A DNA stretch of 64,000 nucleotides from the NCBI GenBank assembly GCA_913020045.1, contig CAJWBE010000018.1, forward strand, positions 1 to 64,000, read 5' to 3'. The notes under the pieces are model-generated. The model was not told the origin of the DNA, searched no databases, and saw nothing but the letters and a program-made list of their open reading frames with translations. Positions 20,101 through 29,305 of the stretch are shown one piece after another (the stretch's first letter is position 1; each line of letters starts with the position of its first letter). Both the position numbers and the translations under genes were made by a program. Origin of the DNA: an uncultured Oleiphilus sp. Its GTDB lineage: Bacteria > Pseudomonadota > Gammaproteobacteria > Pseudomonadales > Oleiphilaceae.

Positions 20101-21952
20101 CAAGGTCTGCATCGGGCTCATATATTAAGTTGAAATCATAAATCCATGTCACCCCATTTTTTGGGTGCTTAATTTCAAACGGAAACTCATCGACGACCTT
20201 CAAGCCCAAGTTCTCTAGAACAGGGATTAAGTCTGACAATAACAAGGCGTCTGCTTTATTGAATAGTTTGAGCTTGAGGACATTACTGTTCGGCTCAACA
20301 TTACGGAAAAAGCTAAGCGACAAGTTGTCCGTTTCATTGGCATGAAGCGCCTCAATACGACCAATATCTGCCACTGCAACTCGCGCACTATAATGCTCTG
20401 TGTAGCTGGGAGCGAAAGCGTCTTCATAGTGCCGGAATAAGCGAATGCCTTGTTCCTCGCCATATGTTTCGCTAAGCGCATACTGAAGTTCGTCACTCCA
20501 ACGACGTGCAAGCTGAACAATTCGATTTTCAAGCACGTCAATCGGCGGCAGCTCGTCTAGTGGCTTCGCAAGCTTGAACACAAAACGTGTGCGAGCTAAC
20601 ACAGACTCACTAAAAAAGGTCGTAAAGTCTGAGCCCTCGGCGTCAAAGTACTCAGTCAACATGTCGTGCACTTTTACACGAACTTGGGTATTGAATATCT
20701 CCCTTGGCATATAAACCAACGCACTTAGGAAGTTACTATAGGGATCCTTTCGCAAAAATAATCGAATTTGCTTACGCTCGTTAATTGAGAGCACCCCTTT
20801 GCACGTCGTGAGCAAGGTGTCTGGGTCACTTTGAATTAACTCATCTCGCGGGAAGTTGTACAGAATTCCGCACAGCTCTTTATAACGATGAGACCCTTTG
20901 TCAAAGCCGCTTTCACTTAATACCTGCGCTATCTTTTGACGCACCACTGGAATGTCTTGGGGAGTTTGATTGTAAACACTTGAGGTATAGAGGCCCATAA
21001 AGCGGCGCCCACCTACGACATTCCCTTTTTCGTCATAACGCTTTACCAAGACGTAGTCAGAATAAGCGGAACGATGAACGGTAGAGCGTTTACCTGACTT
21101 GGTAAATACCAACAATTTCTTCTCAAAAACGTGATCGCGGTGATCGTCCGCCATCTCATTGATTGCCTTCTCATCCCGGCGATCTTGGTTTTTAAAAAGC
21201 CCCAACTCAGATCCATCAATCGTCTTGATTTTTCCGTCTTTTATCTCGTATTCATCGTAGGCCAAAAAGGTAAAGTGATTGCTTTCAAGCCATTGCATAA
21301 AGACCTTGGCTTCATCGAGCACATCCTTTTCAAAAGGAATCCCTTTTGCCGACAGCGCTGAAACCACCTCTTTCGTCTTAGCAGACATCAATGGAAAGTC
21401 GTCAACAACGACCATCACATCCTTTAGAATGGCGGCAATTTCATCTCGAATCCGGGCACGTTGCTTACTGTTGCTCGTACGATCAATCTCTAAACATAAA
21501 AGCAGCTCTGGTTTGCCTTTTTTTCCAAAATTCTTGAACGCCCCCTTCGCATCGCGCTCTACGTTGAACGTATGGTGGAAGATCGAATGAATATTCATGC
21601 CGCTAGCGTTGAGGTAAAGTCGCGCGGTATCGATTATAAACGGCACCTCTGCGTGCAATACGGATACAATCGTATGTTGGCTTTGCCATTCATGCTCTTC
21701 GACGTTTGGATTGACCACTGAAACCTGAGCATTTTCGTTCGTTCGCTCTTGGATACTTCTCCATAACGTCAGGACCATGCCGACAAGGTCTTGCACCTCA
21801 TATTTCTCAAGATCTCGCATCGACGAGTCAGCGAAACAACCATCGACCATGACGCGTAAATTGTCGTATTGGTTGTTAGGGAAATGCGACTGCAACCGCG
21901 AATAAACTGAGTTTATTAGATCTTCGTGACTAGATATTAAAGAGTCAGACAT
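17135..21952 (-). CDS. gdhB: NAD-dependent glutamate dehydrogenase, large (GDH180) type
   Basis: Giant catabolic enzyme of 1605 residues deaminating glutamate to 2-oxoglutarate and ammonium with NAD. The N-terminal half is the regulatory region with ACT-like folds; the catalytic core lies around residues 780-1150, including GGAVSRGGLRWSDR, the lysine motif VPVGAKGGFVAKQ and the cofactor region AIGDMSGDVFGNGML. The long helical C-terminal region is also as in Pseudomonas and Streptomyces GDH180 proteins, and length matches. The ATG at 21952 follows GAGG. It stands alone. Functionally it opposes the urea/urease module by releasing ammonium when amino acids are the carbon source. Confidence 0.95.
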   Translation of the reverse strand: MSDSLISSHEDLINSVYSRLQSHFPNNQYDNLRVMVDGCFADSSMRDLEKYEVQDLVGMVLTLWRSIQERTNENAQVSVVNPNVEEHEWQSQHTIVSVLHAEVPFIIDTARLYLNASGMNIHSIFHHTFNVERDAKGAFKNFGKKGKPELLLCLEIDRTSNSKQRARIRDEIAAILKDVMVVVDDFPLMSAKTKEVVSALSAKGIPFEKDVLDEAKVFMQWLESNHFTFLAYDEYEIKDGKIKTIDGSELGLFKNQDRRDEKAINEMADDHRDHVFEKKLLVFTKSGKRSTVHRSAYSDYVLVKRYDEKGNVVGGRRFMGLYTSSVYNQTPQDIPVVRQKIAQVLSESGFDKGSHRYKELCGILYNFPRDELIQSDPDTLLTTCKGVLSINERKQIRLFLRKDPYSNFLSALVYMPREIFNTQVRVKVHDMLTEYFDAEGSDFTTFFSESVLARTRFVFKLAKPLDELPPIDVLENRIVQLARRWSDELQYALSETYGEEQGIRLFRHYEDAFAPSYTEHYSARVAVADIGRIEALHANETDNLSLSFFRNVEPNSNVLKLKLFNKADALLLSDLIPVLENLGLKVVDEFPFEIKHPKNGVTWIYDFNLIYEPDADLDPSDFRKDFSDAFINVWQGHAENDAFNQLILGTNLNWRDVAMLRAYAKYMKQTRFGLSQDYIARTLMQYKSITEQLSSLFHKRFKPTAKQKLLPSATIQETIEAELDSVQNINEDRILRRYAELIGATIRTNFYQANDHGTAKDYISFKLDPDQISNIPLPKPKFEIFVYSPRVEGVHLRGGAVSRGGLRWSDRNEDFRTEVLGLVKAQQVKNAVIVPVGAKGGFVAKQLPNPSDRDAFMAEGIACYKTFIRGLLDVTDNLVETNVVPPKDVVRYDDNDPYLVVAADKGTASFSDIANEVALSYGFWLGDAFASGGSNGYDHKKMGITARGAWVSVQRHFRELGINVQSDPFSCVAIGDMSGDVFGNGMLRSDTMKMVGAFNHMYIFVDPEPDPAKSFAERQRMFELPRSSWTDYSEALISKGGGIFSRNAKSIAISSEMKRVFDISESKLTPNALISAMLKSPVDLLWNGGIGTYVKSVSESDADIGDKANDALRVNGKDLRCKVIGEGGNLGFSQLGRTEYNLHGGRCFTDFIDNAGGVDCSDHEVNMKILLDDMVANGDMTVKQRNETLEKYTEDVSALVLNNNYRQTQALGVAVTESSKRIEEYRRLINAMESDGKLNRELELLPSDDVILDRKANDQALTRPELSVLISYVKGDLKSLLAVDDLVNDPFVKQIVETEFPADMLKKFKQPIHAHRLRKEIIATQVANDLVNYLGITSFNRLHESTGATAVETAKAFVASREIFGLHALWSSIESLDYKITPELQSKMMLRTQRMARRGTRWLIKNYRTGIDIESVIALYREATQTLMAQLSDILPGQAKEIWEKDIASMVEGGVPEELARAVASTDMAYISLGIVAVAQNMNQKPIDVAMGYFAVGEALGLEAFARLVNALNVNTHWQAMARESYRDDLEWQQRRITQGLFVNIKKSDSLPKVIESWLDENHILVDRWLKMLNEIRGVNEPELSMYSVAIRELLDLSQATMPEF

Positions 21953-22048
21953 GACTACCTCGTAACAGGGATTATCTGGAAATTATTTTTGTATAAACTG
22001 ATATCTTCAGCAACTGAAAAGTCGAATGGGATGGCGATATACGGCGCG

Positions 22049-23137
22049 CTAAGCGATATGTGATTTTGATTCATCTTCATCCGTGACTATGCTATTTCGA
22101 CCCGCCGACTTCGCTCGATAGAGCGCCTTGTCAGCGCGTTCAACAATTGACTCAAGGGTATCGTTAATTTTTAGTTCGGCAAGACCGCCAGAAAGCGTCA
22201 CGCTGCCGATACTCTTTCCGCCCTTACTAACGGTTAGTTTTTTACCCGATACACTCGCGAGTACTTGGCGAGAGGCGGTCAATGCACCCACCAAATTTGT
22301 CGCAGGAAAGATCACTGCAAACTCTTCGCCACCGTATCGCGCTACATAATCGCTGCCTTTAACGCTGCGTTTTATGGTCTCTGCGACAAAACGCAGAACA
22401 CGGTCACCCACTAAGTGCCCATAATCATCATTTACTTTTTTAAAGTAATCGATATCCAGCAGCAACAAGGATGCAGGCGTTTGTTCAGACTGATATGCCT
22501 CAAACGCCGTAGCAATTTCGATATTAAACCCTCGACGATTAGCCACACCCGTCAACGCATCTTCAAATACTTCTTCGCTCATATGCTGAAGAGAGTCTTT
22601 TAGTGTGTCTATCTCTTTATTGAGCAAGGCGACTTTGGCAAGCGTTGAATGGTTTTTAGACCGGCACTGACGCGTTTCGCTGAGCAAATTTTGGATCATT
22701 TCACCCAACGCAGAAACTTCTGGATCGCTTTCTAGCAACGTTTCACAGTCAGATAACACGCCAGAAAAACTGTCCATACCTTCGTTAAGGTTGCTAATTT
22801 CCGAACTTAACCTCGAAATTAACGATCGAATGGCGCGGCGAATTTCAGCTAGCTGCTGCTCAGGGCCATCGCCAAAATACGTCGCATATAGCTCTCTATA
22901 TATTTGCGGTGTAAAAGGCAGTTTTTTTGCCAACCGAAAATCCATAGCTTGTTTCAAATCAGGCTTTCGACCGGAAAAATACTCATACCAAATGCTGTAA
23001 TTTTCAGGACTAGCGGGAATAGCCAAGCTCTGTATCTTGCCGACCGCAAGACGCAACCACTTTACGCTATCTCTTAACTCATCTTGCTTAGAGTCTTGGA
23101 CTTGCGAAGTCTTGCCCTTTGGCACTTTATTTACCAC
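22049..23137 (-). CDS. Diguanylate cyclase with coiled-coil N-terminus
   Basis: A 362-residue soluble cyclase. The N-terminal 90 residues hold SPENYSIWYEYFSGRKPDL, a segment seen in a group of GGDEF proteins, followed by a helical, probably coiled-coil region (about 95-190) that would drive dimerisation. The catalytic domain starts at EDALTGVANRRGF and has DIDYFKKVNDDYGH and an intact GGEEF at 269-273. The inhibitory site is degenerate: KGSD (260-263) replaces RxxD, so product inhibition may be weak. No transmembrane segment or recognised sensor domain is present. It is divergent from the thioredoxin-fold gene at 23416. Confidence 0.9.
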   Translation of the reverse strand: MVNKVPKGKTSQVQDSKQDELRDSVKWLRLAVGKIQSLAIPASPENYSIWYEYFSGRKPDLKQAMDFRLAKKLPFTPQIYRELYATYFGDGPEQQLAEIRRAIRSLISRLSSEISNLNEGMDSFSGVLSDCETLLESDPEVSALGEMIQNLLSETRQCRSKNHSTLAKVALLNKEIDTLKDSLQHMSEEVFEDALTGVANRRGFNIEIATAFEAYQSEQTPASLLLLDIDYFKKVNDDYGHLVGDRVLRFVAETIKRSVKGSDYVARYGGEEFAVIFPATNLVGALTASRQVLASVSGKKLTVSKGGKSIGSVTLSGGLAELKINDTLESIVERADKALYRAKSAGRNSIVTDEDESKSHIA

Positions 23138-23281
23138 GATGTATTCCTGAATTTTTTAACGACGAGCTTACTTAATTACACTACCCATAAAGCTAGTATA
23201 TTTTTCGAAAAATGGAAGGGTTTTTAACCTCATTCTAGGGCCTAGAACGGATTTTCTCTCCACACAGGTGATCGCATTGAA

Positions 23282-23346
23282 GCATTGGTTCGTAGTAGCA
23301 TCTATTGATGCTGAAAACCAATGCATAACGAAACAAGACCAATGCA
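23282..23346. repeat. Nested inverted repeat in a divergent promoter region
   Basis: Outer arms GCATTGGTT (23282-23290) and AACCAATGC (23316-23324) enclose a second stem AGCATC-TATT-GATGCT (23297-23312). A third copy of the arm, ACCAATGCA, follows at about 23338-23346. On the plus strand this lies in the likely leader of the thioredoxin-fold gene at 23416; it could be an RNA structure or a cluster of operator half-sites. Confidence 0.45.
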
Positions 23347-23415
23347 CTTTGACAGCCACTTTAACGCTGTTGCGGTTAACGTTTCTTTTCGCCGCTCACC
23401 ACTAACGAGACAAAC

Positions 23416-24183
23416 ATGATTCATCATCTGACCGTTGCAAGCTCGGTGCTTGCTTCTACACTGCGCGGCTGGCGAGGAACTAGCAGCACGACTAGAAAAG
23501 TCGAGCAAGCCAGTAACGATCTTATTCTATTTGACCAAGAGGGTTGCCCTAGCTGCCGTATGGTGCGCGAGGCAATCACCGCACTTAATTTAGATGTACT
23601 AATAATGCCGTGCCCCACCGGCGGAAAAAACCTAGCGTTAATGCAGCGAGAAAGCGGCTATAAAACAGTCCCAGTGCTTTATGATGCTGAGTTAGAGCAC
23701 AAGACACATAGCGCTGACGACATTATTGAGTACTTATACCAGAAATATCGGGGTGAAAGCGCACCGCAAAAAGCGATGCCTAACTGGCAAAGTAACGTGC
23801 TATCGAGAGCGGCGTCCCTGAGTCGTTTAAATGCAGGAATGTCTGTTAGGGCGGCCCGCAAAGCTGAGAAACCGCTAACACTTTATAGTTTTGAGTCTAG
23901 CCCCTACAGCCGACCTGTTAGAGAGTTACTGTGTGAGCTTGAGCTGCCATATCAACTCATTAACCTGGGCAAACAGCAATGGTCTGATATGGGGCCAGCT
24001 AAAGCCCGGTTTACACTAAAGCCTTATCAGCCTATTAAACATTCAAAAAGAGAAGCGTTTATGGCGATGTATGGCGACGTTCAAGTGCCGTTCATTGTTG
24101 ACCCTAATACCGGCATTCAAATGTTTGAATCAAAAGACATTATTCTCTATTTGAGGAACACTTACGCTCTAGACGAAATTTAA
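23416..24183 (+). CDS. Tandem glutaredoxin / GST N-terminal domain protein
   Basis: A 255-residue protein made of two thioredoxin-fold (GST_N-like) domains. The first (about residues 34-110) starts ILFDQEGCPSCRMVREAI, with a CPSC redox motif, and contains the cis-proline TVPVLYD. The second (about 152-250) starts LTLYSFESSPYSRPVRELL, where the cysteines are replaced (SPYS), and has QVPFIVDPNTGIQMFESKDIILYL, a typical cis-proline and ESxxI glutathione-binding end. Likely role: glutathione-dependent redox or detoxification; exact function unknown. A hydrophobic N-terminal stretch is short and not convincing as a signal. It precedes mfd on the same strand by about 106 bp. Confidence 0.8.
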   Translation: MIHHLTVASSVLASTLRGWRGTSSTTRKVEQASNDLILFDQEGCPSCRMVREAITALNLDVLIMPCPTGGKNLALMQRESGYKTVPVLYDAELEHKTHSADDIIEYLYQKYRGESAPQKAMPNWQSNVLSRAASLSRLNAGMSVRAARKAEKPLTLYSFESSPYSRPVRELLCELELPYQLINLGKQQWSDMGPAKARFTLKPYQPIKHSKREAFMAMYGDVQVPFIVDPNTGIQMFESKDIILYLRNTYALDEI

Positions 24184-24289
24184 CCCGTATTTATCTGGAT
24201 ACGGTTGACCACGGCAGGTATTATTCGCGACCTGAAATCACGCAGATTCACCCCTACTTATTTGTTTTATTCTGAGGTTTTAAGAGTAT

Positions 24290-27200
24290 ATGGATTGCCC
24301 ACATTTGCCGGCAGACGCTATTCCTTCGGTAGCAGACGATCATCGCATCACCGGTAATGTTGTAAACGGCGTTTCCCCATTGCTGCTAGCCGAGCTAAGC
24401 CAACAACATAGCGGACTGGTCTTAGTCGTGGCCAGCGATACACAGCAGGCTCACTCGCTCCAGCATTCAATTAAGTTTTACAACCGAGATCCTAACCTTG
24501 AAGTTAGGGTTTTTTCCGATTGGGAAACACTACCCTATGATGTCTTCTCACCGCATGAAGATATTATATCGGCCCGCCTAGAAACCTTAATTGCGCTGCC
24601 TAAGTTGCGTTGCGGTATTGTGATTGTTTCCCTTGCAACGCTCATGCAACGACTGCCCCCACCTGCCTTTTTACAGGCAAATAGCTTTCAGTTGAAGAAG
24701 AGGCAAACGCTCGATTTAATCGAATATCGTACCTTGCTCTCACAAGTAGGCTATCGCCATGTAGATACCGTTTATGAACACGGAGAGTATGCGATTCGCG
24801 GTGCGATTATTGACCTGTTCCCTATGGGTTCAGATGAGCCTGTTCGAATTGAACTATTTGATAACGAAATTGATAGCCTTAGGACCTTTGACCCTGAATC
24901 ACAGCGCTCATTGGGAAAGCTAGATCAATTGTCGGTATTGCCAGCAAATGAATTCCCGTGGGACGATAAAGCTCGCATGGCATTTCGTAATCGTTGGCTG
25001 GAGGTATTTCCTAATTCAGCCGCTAATTCTACCCTCATACGTGACATTAAAGATGGAATAAAGCCCCACGGCATCGAGTTTTACACGCCTTTGTTTTTCG
25101 ACCAGATGGCGACGCTCTTTGACTATTTACCCGCTGGTACTCTTACTGTTTTACCGCCGGAATTAAACGATGCCGTGCTTAATATACACAAAGACATCGA
25201 CAAGCGTTTTGAAGATCGCCGGCATGATATACAGCGCCCAATCTTGCCGCCTGGCGACTTATTTATCGCAGTTAATGAACTCTTTTCAGCGTTAAAGCAG
25301 TTCCCGAAGATCTCATTTGTTCCGGCCAAGACAGAAGCGCGAAAAGCTGGTCACGTGAATATAGACGCCCGCGCCCCAGCAAGCGTCTCAGTCGATGACA
25401 GAAGCGATACCCCCCTAGCACTCCTTCAAAAAGAAATATCAACGTTCAACGGCAATACTTTAATAGTCGCCGAAAGCGCGGGACGCCGCGAGGTAATGGC
25501 AGACCTGTTTCGCGCGCATGGCATCCAGTTTGAGATTATAGATAACTGGAACGAATTTTTGCTCACACCTAGTCAGGTGGGCTTGACCGTGGGTGCTGCA
25601 ACCGAAGGTTTTCTAATGGGCGAAGCCGCCCTTCAAGTGATTACTGAGTTTGAGCTTTATGGCCAGCGGATAACGCAAACCCGCAAGCGCAAACAAGCGG
25701 CCAATACCAATGAAATGGTCGTAAAGAACCTCACAGAGTTGCGAATTGGGTCTCCTGTCGTCCACATAGACAACGGCGTTGGACGCTACCGAGGACTTGA
25801 AAGCATCGAGGTCGACGGTCAAACCAATGAGTTTATGATGCTCGAGTACGCCGATGAAGCAAAGTTATACGTACCGGTATCCTCGCTTAATCTCATATCC
25901 CGTTACAGTGGCACGGACGAATCGCTAGCCCCTCTGCATCGCCTCGGTACAGAAAAGTGGTCTGTGGCGAAACAAAAAGCCATGGAGAAGGTCCGGGACA
26001 CAGCCGCCGACTTGCTAGAGGTGTATGCCAAACGCGAAGCGCGTGAGGGCTTTGCCTACGAATATCCAGGCCAACCATATCGCGCCTTTGCTGCGCATTT
26101 CCCGTTCGAAGAAACGCCCGACCAGCTCAGCGCAATCAATGCAGTCATTCAAGATATGACACGTGCGCAGCCAATGGACCGATTGGTCTGTGGCGACGTA
26201 GGGTTTGGTAAAACAGAAGTGGCGATGCGTGCCGCCTTTGTAGCCACCTATACTGGCCGCCAAGTTGCCGTGTTAGTACCCACAACGTTATTGGCACAGC
26301 AACACTACGAATCGTTTGTCGACCGTTTTGCCGACACCGCTGTCAACGTCGAGGTGCTATCTCGCTTTAAGTCCACTAAGGATCAGAATAATGCGTTAAA
26401 AGCAGCTTCCGAAGGTAAAATAGACATCCTGATCGGCACCCACAAATTGATCCAAGGCGATGTAACGTTTAAAGACTTGGGTTTGCTGATTATCGATGAG
26501 GAGCACCGCTTTGGTGTTCAGCAGAAGGAGCGCTTGAAGGCGCTTAGAAGTGAGGTCGATATTCTTACGATGACCGCAACGCCGATCCCTCGCACACTTA
26601 ATATGGCAATGGGCGGTATTCGTGATTTATCGATTATTGCTACGCCACCTGCGAAACGGCTGTCTGTAAAAACCTTTATTCGGGAACGTGAAGACTCACT
26701 CATCCGCGAGTCCTTGTTACGCGAAATCTTACGTGGTGGGCAAGTTTACTACTTGTTCAATGACGTTAAAAATATTGAAAAAGAGGTCGAGTTTCTCCAA
26801 AAATTGGTACCAGAGGCGCGAGTCGGTTTTGCTCATGGACAGATGCGAGAGCGTGAACTCGAGCAAGCAATGTCCGATTTTTACCACTTACGATTTAATA
26901 TCCTAGTTTGTTCGACCATTATCGAAACCGGCATTGATATTCCGAACGCCAATACCATCATCATCGATCGCGCGGACAAATTCGGATTGGCCCAGCTCCA
27001 TCAATTGCGAGGGCGAGTGGGACGGTCGCATCACCAAGCCTATGCTTATATGCTCACACCGCCAAGCAAGCGGCTGAGTAAAGATGCCGAAAAACGTCTA
27101 GAAGCTATCGAGGCGTCGCAAGATCTTGGTGCAGGATTTATGCTTGCGACACATGATTTGGAAATACGAGGCGCTGGTGAACTGCTCGGTGAGGACCAGA

Positions 27201-27754
27201 GTGGCCAGATTCAAAATATCGGTTTCACCTTATATATGGATCTTCTTGAAAAAGCAGTAGAGTCTTTAAAGGCAGGGAGAGACATTAACCTTGAAGAAGA
27301 TGTTCATGGTACTACTGTCAATCTCCAGCTGTCCGCCATCATTCCTGATGACTACCTACCTGATGTGCACTCTCGATTGATCTTGTATAAGCGCATCTCA
27401 AACGCCCGTGATGACGAGGCGCTGAAAGATTTACAAGTAGAAATGATTGATCGCTTTGGCCTATTGCCTGAACCCGTAAAATATCTTTTTAGACAAACTG
27501 AGTTGAAGCTTCGACTTGAAGAGCTGGGCATTGTTAAGCTCGATGCTGGTATGACCTCGGGTAGAATCGAATTTGGCTCCAATACAAAAGTTGATCCGTT
27601 TTTGCTTGTCACCTTAGTGCAGAAAGCTCCGCATCGATTCAAACTTGATGGGGCTGTAGCCCTGCGTTTCTCGCTTGATGTTTCTGAAGAGGAAATGCTT
27701 TTTCAGGAGGTCGATAAAATACTCACTCTTTTGACTAAAGAAAGTGCAAAATAG
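24290..27754 (+). CDS. mfd: Transcription-repair coupling factor
   Basis: DNA translocase of 1154 residues that removes RNA polymerase stalled at lesions and recruits UvrA. The UvrB-homology region is N-terminal (VASDTQQAH, FSDWETLPYD, ARLETL). The RNA-polymerase-interacting domain follows near residues 480-560 (IGSPVVHIDNGVGRYRGL). The helicase motor has Walker A CGDVGFGKTEVA, the DEEH box IIDEEHRFGV, TMTATPIPRTL, and motif VI QLRGRVGRS. The C-terminal TRCF domain (LYKRISNARDDEAL, EMIDRFGLLPEPVKYLF) is complete. Start at ATG 24290. Confidence 0.97.
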   Translation: MDCPHLPADAIPSVADDHRITGNVVNGVSPLLLAELSQQHSGLVLVVASDTQQAHSLQHSIKFYNRDPNLEVRVFSDWETLPYDVFSPHEDIISARLETLIALPKLRCGIVIVSLATLMQRLPPPAFLQANSFQLKKRQTLDLIEYRTLLSQVGYRHVDTVYEHGEYAIRGAIIDLFPMGSDEPVRIELFDNEIDSLRTFDPESQRSLGKLDQLSVLPANEFPWDDKARMAFRNRWLEVFPNSAANSTLIRDIKDGIKPHGIEFYTPLFFDQMATLFDYLPAGTLTVLPPELNDAVLNIHKDIDKRFEDRRHDIQRPILPPGDLFIAVNELFSALKQFPKISFVPAKTEARKAGHVNIDARAPASVSVDDRSDTPLALLQKEISTFNGNTLIVAESAGRREVMADLFRAHGIQFEIIDNWNEFLLTPSQVGLTVGAATEGFLMGEAALQVITEFELYGQRITQTRKRKQAANTNEMVVKNLTELRIGSPVVHIDNGVGRYRGLESIEVDGQTNEFMMLEYADEAKLYVPVSSLNLISRYSGTDESLAPLHRLGTEKWSVAKQKAMEKVRDTAADLLEVYAKREAREGFAYEYPGQPYRAFAAHFPFEETPDQLSAINAVIQDMTRAQPMDRLVCGDVGFGKTEVAMRAAFVATYTGRQVAVLVPTTLLAQQHYESFVDRFADTAVNVEVLSRFKSTKDQNNALKAASEGKIDILIGTHKLIQGDVTFKDLGLLIIDEEHRFGVQQKERLKALRSEVDILTMTATPIPRTLNMAMGGIRDLSIIATPPAKRLSVKTFIREREDSLIRESLLREILRGGQVYYLFNDVKNIEKEVEFLQKLVPEARVGFAHGQMRERELEQAMSDFYHLRFNILVCSTIIETGIDIPNANTIIIDRADKFGLAQLHQLRGRVGRSHHQAYAYMLTPPSKRLSKDAEKRLEAIEASQDLGAGFMLATHDLEIRGAGELLGEDQSGQIQNIGFTLYMDLLEKAVESLKAGRDINLEEDVHGTTVNLQLSAIIPDDYLPDVHSRLILYKRISNARDDEALKDLQVEMIDRFGLLPEPVKYLFRQTELKLRLEELGIVKLDAGMTSGRIEFGSNTKVDPFLLVTLVQKAPHRFKLDGAVALRFSLDVSEEEMLFQEVDKILTLLTKESAK

Positions 27755-27895
27755 CCACGTCAGCCAAGGGTGTAAAAGACCTTAAGTATCCTTTGTTTGT
27801 GGTTTTTAATTCCGGTATGGTTTGCACTTAATTTATTTGTACCATCGCTTCAGCTAAACGCTACTAGCGCTTAATTTTTGGTCTATGTAATTAGA

Positions 27896-28789
27896 ATGAA
27901 CGTATTATTTCGCACATTTTTTGTATTGTTACCATTGGCTTTCGCCCACAACGCTTTTGCGCTGGATTCGTCCCCTGAGCAGGAAGTTAAAGATTGGTAT
28001 CAGATAGAGTTTGCTTTGTTCGAGCATACCGAAGGAGCCCGCTCAGAGTTGCGCTATGAGGCTCACCAATACGCACCACTCAAAACCAACGACTATCAAT
28101 ACTATTTCGAAAACCCGTACTATCGCGCAGGCTACCCGCTTTCAGCTCGACACTTGTCACCAATAGCTAATGAGCTGTCTGTCTTATATCAGCCTATCAA
28201 ACGTTTAACACGCGACCGCCGCACTGATTTGATTTCGAGCGCGTACTGGCAGCAGGAGATAGACAATGACAGCGCAACACTCCCACTTAAATTAAATATG
28301 GAGATGACAGGAGGACGCTATCTCGACGGTTATATTAGGGTGAGACGTGAAAGGTTTATGCACATCGAAATCGATGCTTTTATTTTTTCACCTAACTATT
28401 TCCCCCGCGTAGATTGGATAAACTGGCTGCGGGCGCCAGTCGCGCAGCCATTAGCTTCCTTACTAATACCTGCAAATGTCGCTTCGCAAAACAGCGCCAT
28501 CCCTCACGCGAAGGATACTTTGCACAGCGTCAATAGCGCGTCCTTTGTAAACGTTAAACCCAAGAGCACAACGCCTGTAATTTTTGAATCTCCGTTTAAT
28601 GACAACGACGAACCCGTATTAGACGATCATTCGATGGTCGCGATGAATGTCATTCGTTTTCGCGATTCTAGGCGCGTGAAGGAAGGCGAGCTGCATTACA
28701 TTGACCACCCTGCTGTTGGACTGATTGCTTCGATTAAAAAAACCGAATCACCAGAGTTGGCTGCATTTTCGTATGAAAATGAGCGTTAA
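27896..28789 (+). CDS. csiV: CsiV-like peptidoglycan-binding / cell-division protein
   Basis: Exported protein of 297 residues. A signal peptide MNVLFRTFFVLLPLAFAHNAFA is cleaved before LDSSPEQ. The mature N-terminus WYQIEFALFEH, the middle segment YIRVRRERFMHIEIDAFIF and the C-terminal RRVKEGELHYIDHPAVGLIASI match the CsiV family of gammaproteobacterial periplasmic proteins, which in Vibrio cholerae assist septal localisation with SlmA-independent division functions, and whose genes commonly sit beside mfd, as here. The start is ATG 27896; a TTG 18 bases upstream only lengthens the n-region. The middle (about residues 190-230) is variable and Ser/Ala-rich. Confidence 0.75.
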   Translation: MNVLFRTFFVLLPLAFAHNAFALDSSPEQEVKDWYQIEFALFEHTEGARSELRYEAHQYAPLKTNDYQYYFENPYYRAGYPLSARHLSPIANELSVLYQPIKRLTRDRRTDLISSAYWQQEIDNDSATLPLKLNMEMTGGRYLDGYIRVRRERFMHIEIDAFIFSPNYFPRVDWINWLRAPVAQPLASLLIPANVASQNSAIPHAKDTLHSVNSASFVNVKPKSTTPVIFESPFNDNDEPVLDDHSMVAMNVIRFRDSRRVKEGELHYIDHPAVGLIASIKKTESPELAAFSYENER

Positions 28790-28801
28790 AACGGTTAAGC
28801 A

Positions 28802-29263
28802 ATGAGAGAGTCACTAACAAAAATATGGGTCGATGCTGATGCCTGCCCTATCCCGATCAAAGAGCTACTAATTCGTGCAGCCAAGCGCGCGAGCATCGAA
28901 ACGCACTTTGTTGCGAATCAGTATCTAAATGTCGGGAATACGCCATTCGTGTCCTTTACTCAAGTACAAAGCGGCTTTGATGTCGCGGATCACTACATCG
29001 CATCCAATGTTAGCCCGGGCGACTTGGTGGTTACGCAAGATATTCCCTTAGCGGACGAAGTTATTACGCTGGGCGCCTTAGCGATAGGGCCAAGAGGCGA
29101 GTTCTACACAAAAGAGAATATCAAGTCGCGGTTAACAATGCGTGACTTTATGGAGACAATGCGATCAAGCGGAATTCAAAGCGGTGGACCCGCACCGCTG
29201 AGCAAAGCTGACGTACAAACGTTTGCTAACAAGCTGGATAGCTGGCTAACGAGGCAGCGTTAA
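28802..29263 (+). CDS. yaiI: YaiI/YqxD family protein (DUF188)
   Basis: A 153-residue protein of the conserved YaiI/YqxD family. The opening [17 protein letters not shown] and the segments [13 protein letters not shown] and [16 protein letters not shown] are family signatures; the arrangement of acidic residues resembles PIN-like nuclease folds, but no activity is established to my knowledge. It begins 12 bp after csiV and is probably cotranscribed with it. Confidence 0.92.
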   Translation: MRESLTKIWVDADACPIPIKELLIRAAKRASIETHFVANQYLNVGNTPFVSFTQVQSGFDVADHYIASNVSPGDLVVTQDIPLADEVITLGALAIGPRGEFYTKENIKSRLTMRDFMETMRSSGIQSGGPAPLSKADVQTFANKLDSWLTRQR

Positions 29264-29305
29264 GCTCGCGCTGCATGTTAATTCCGAGCAAGTGCCACAA
29301 CACAC

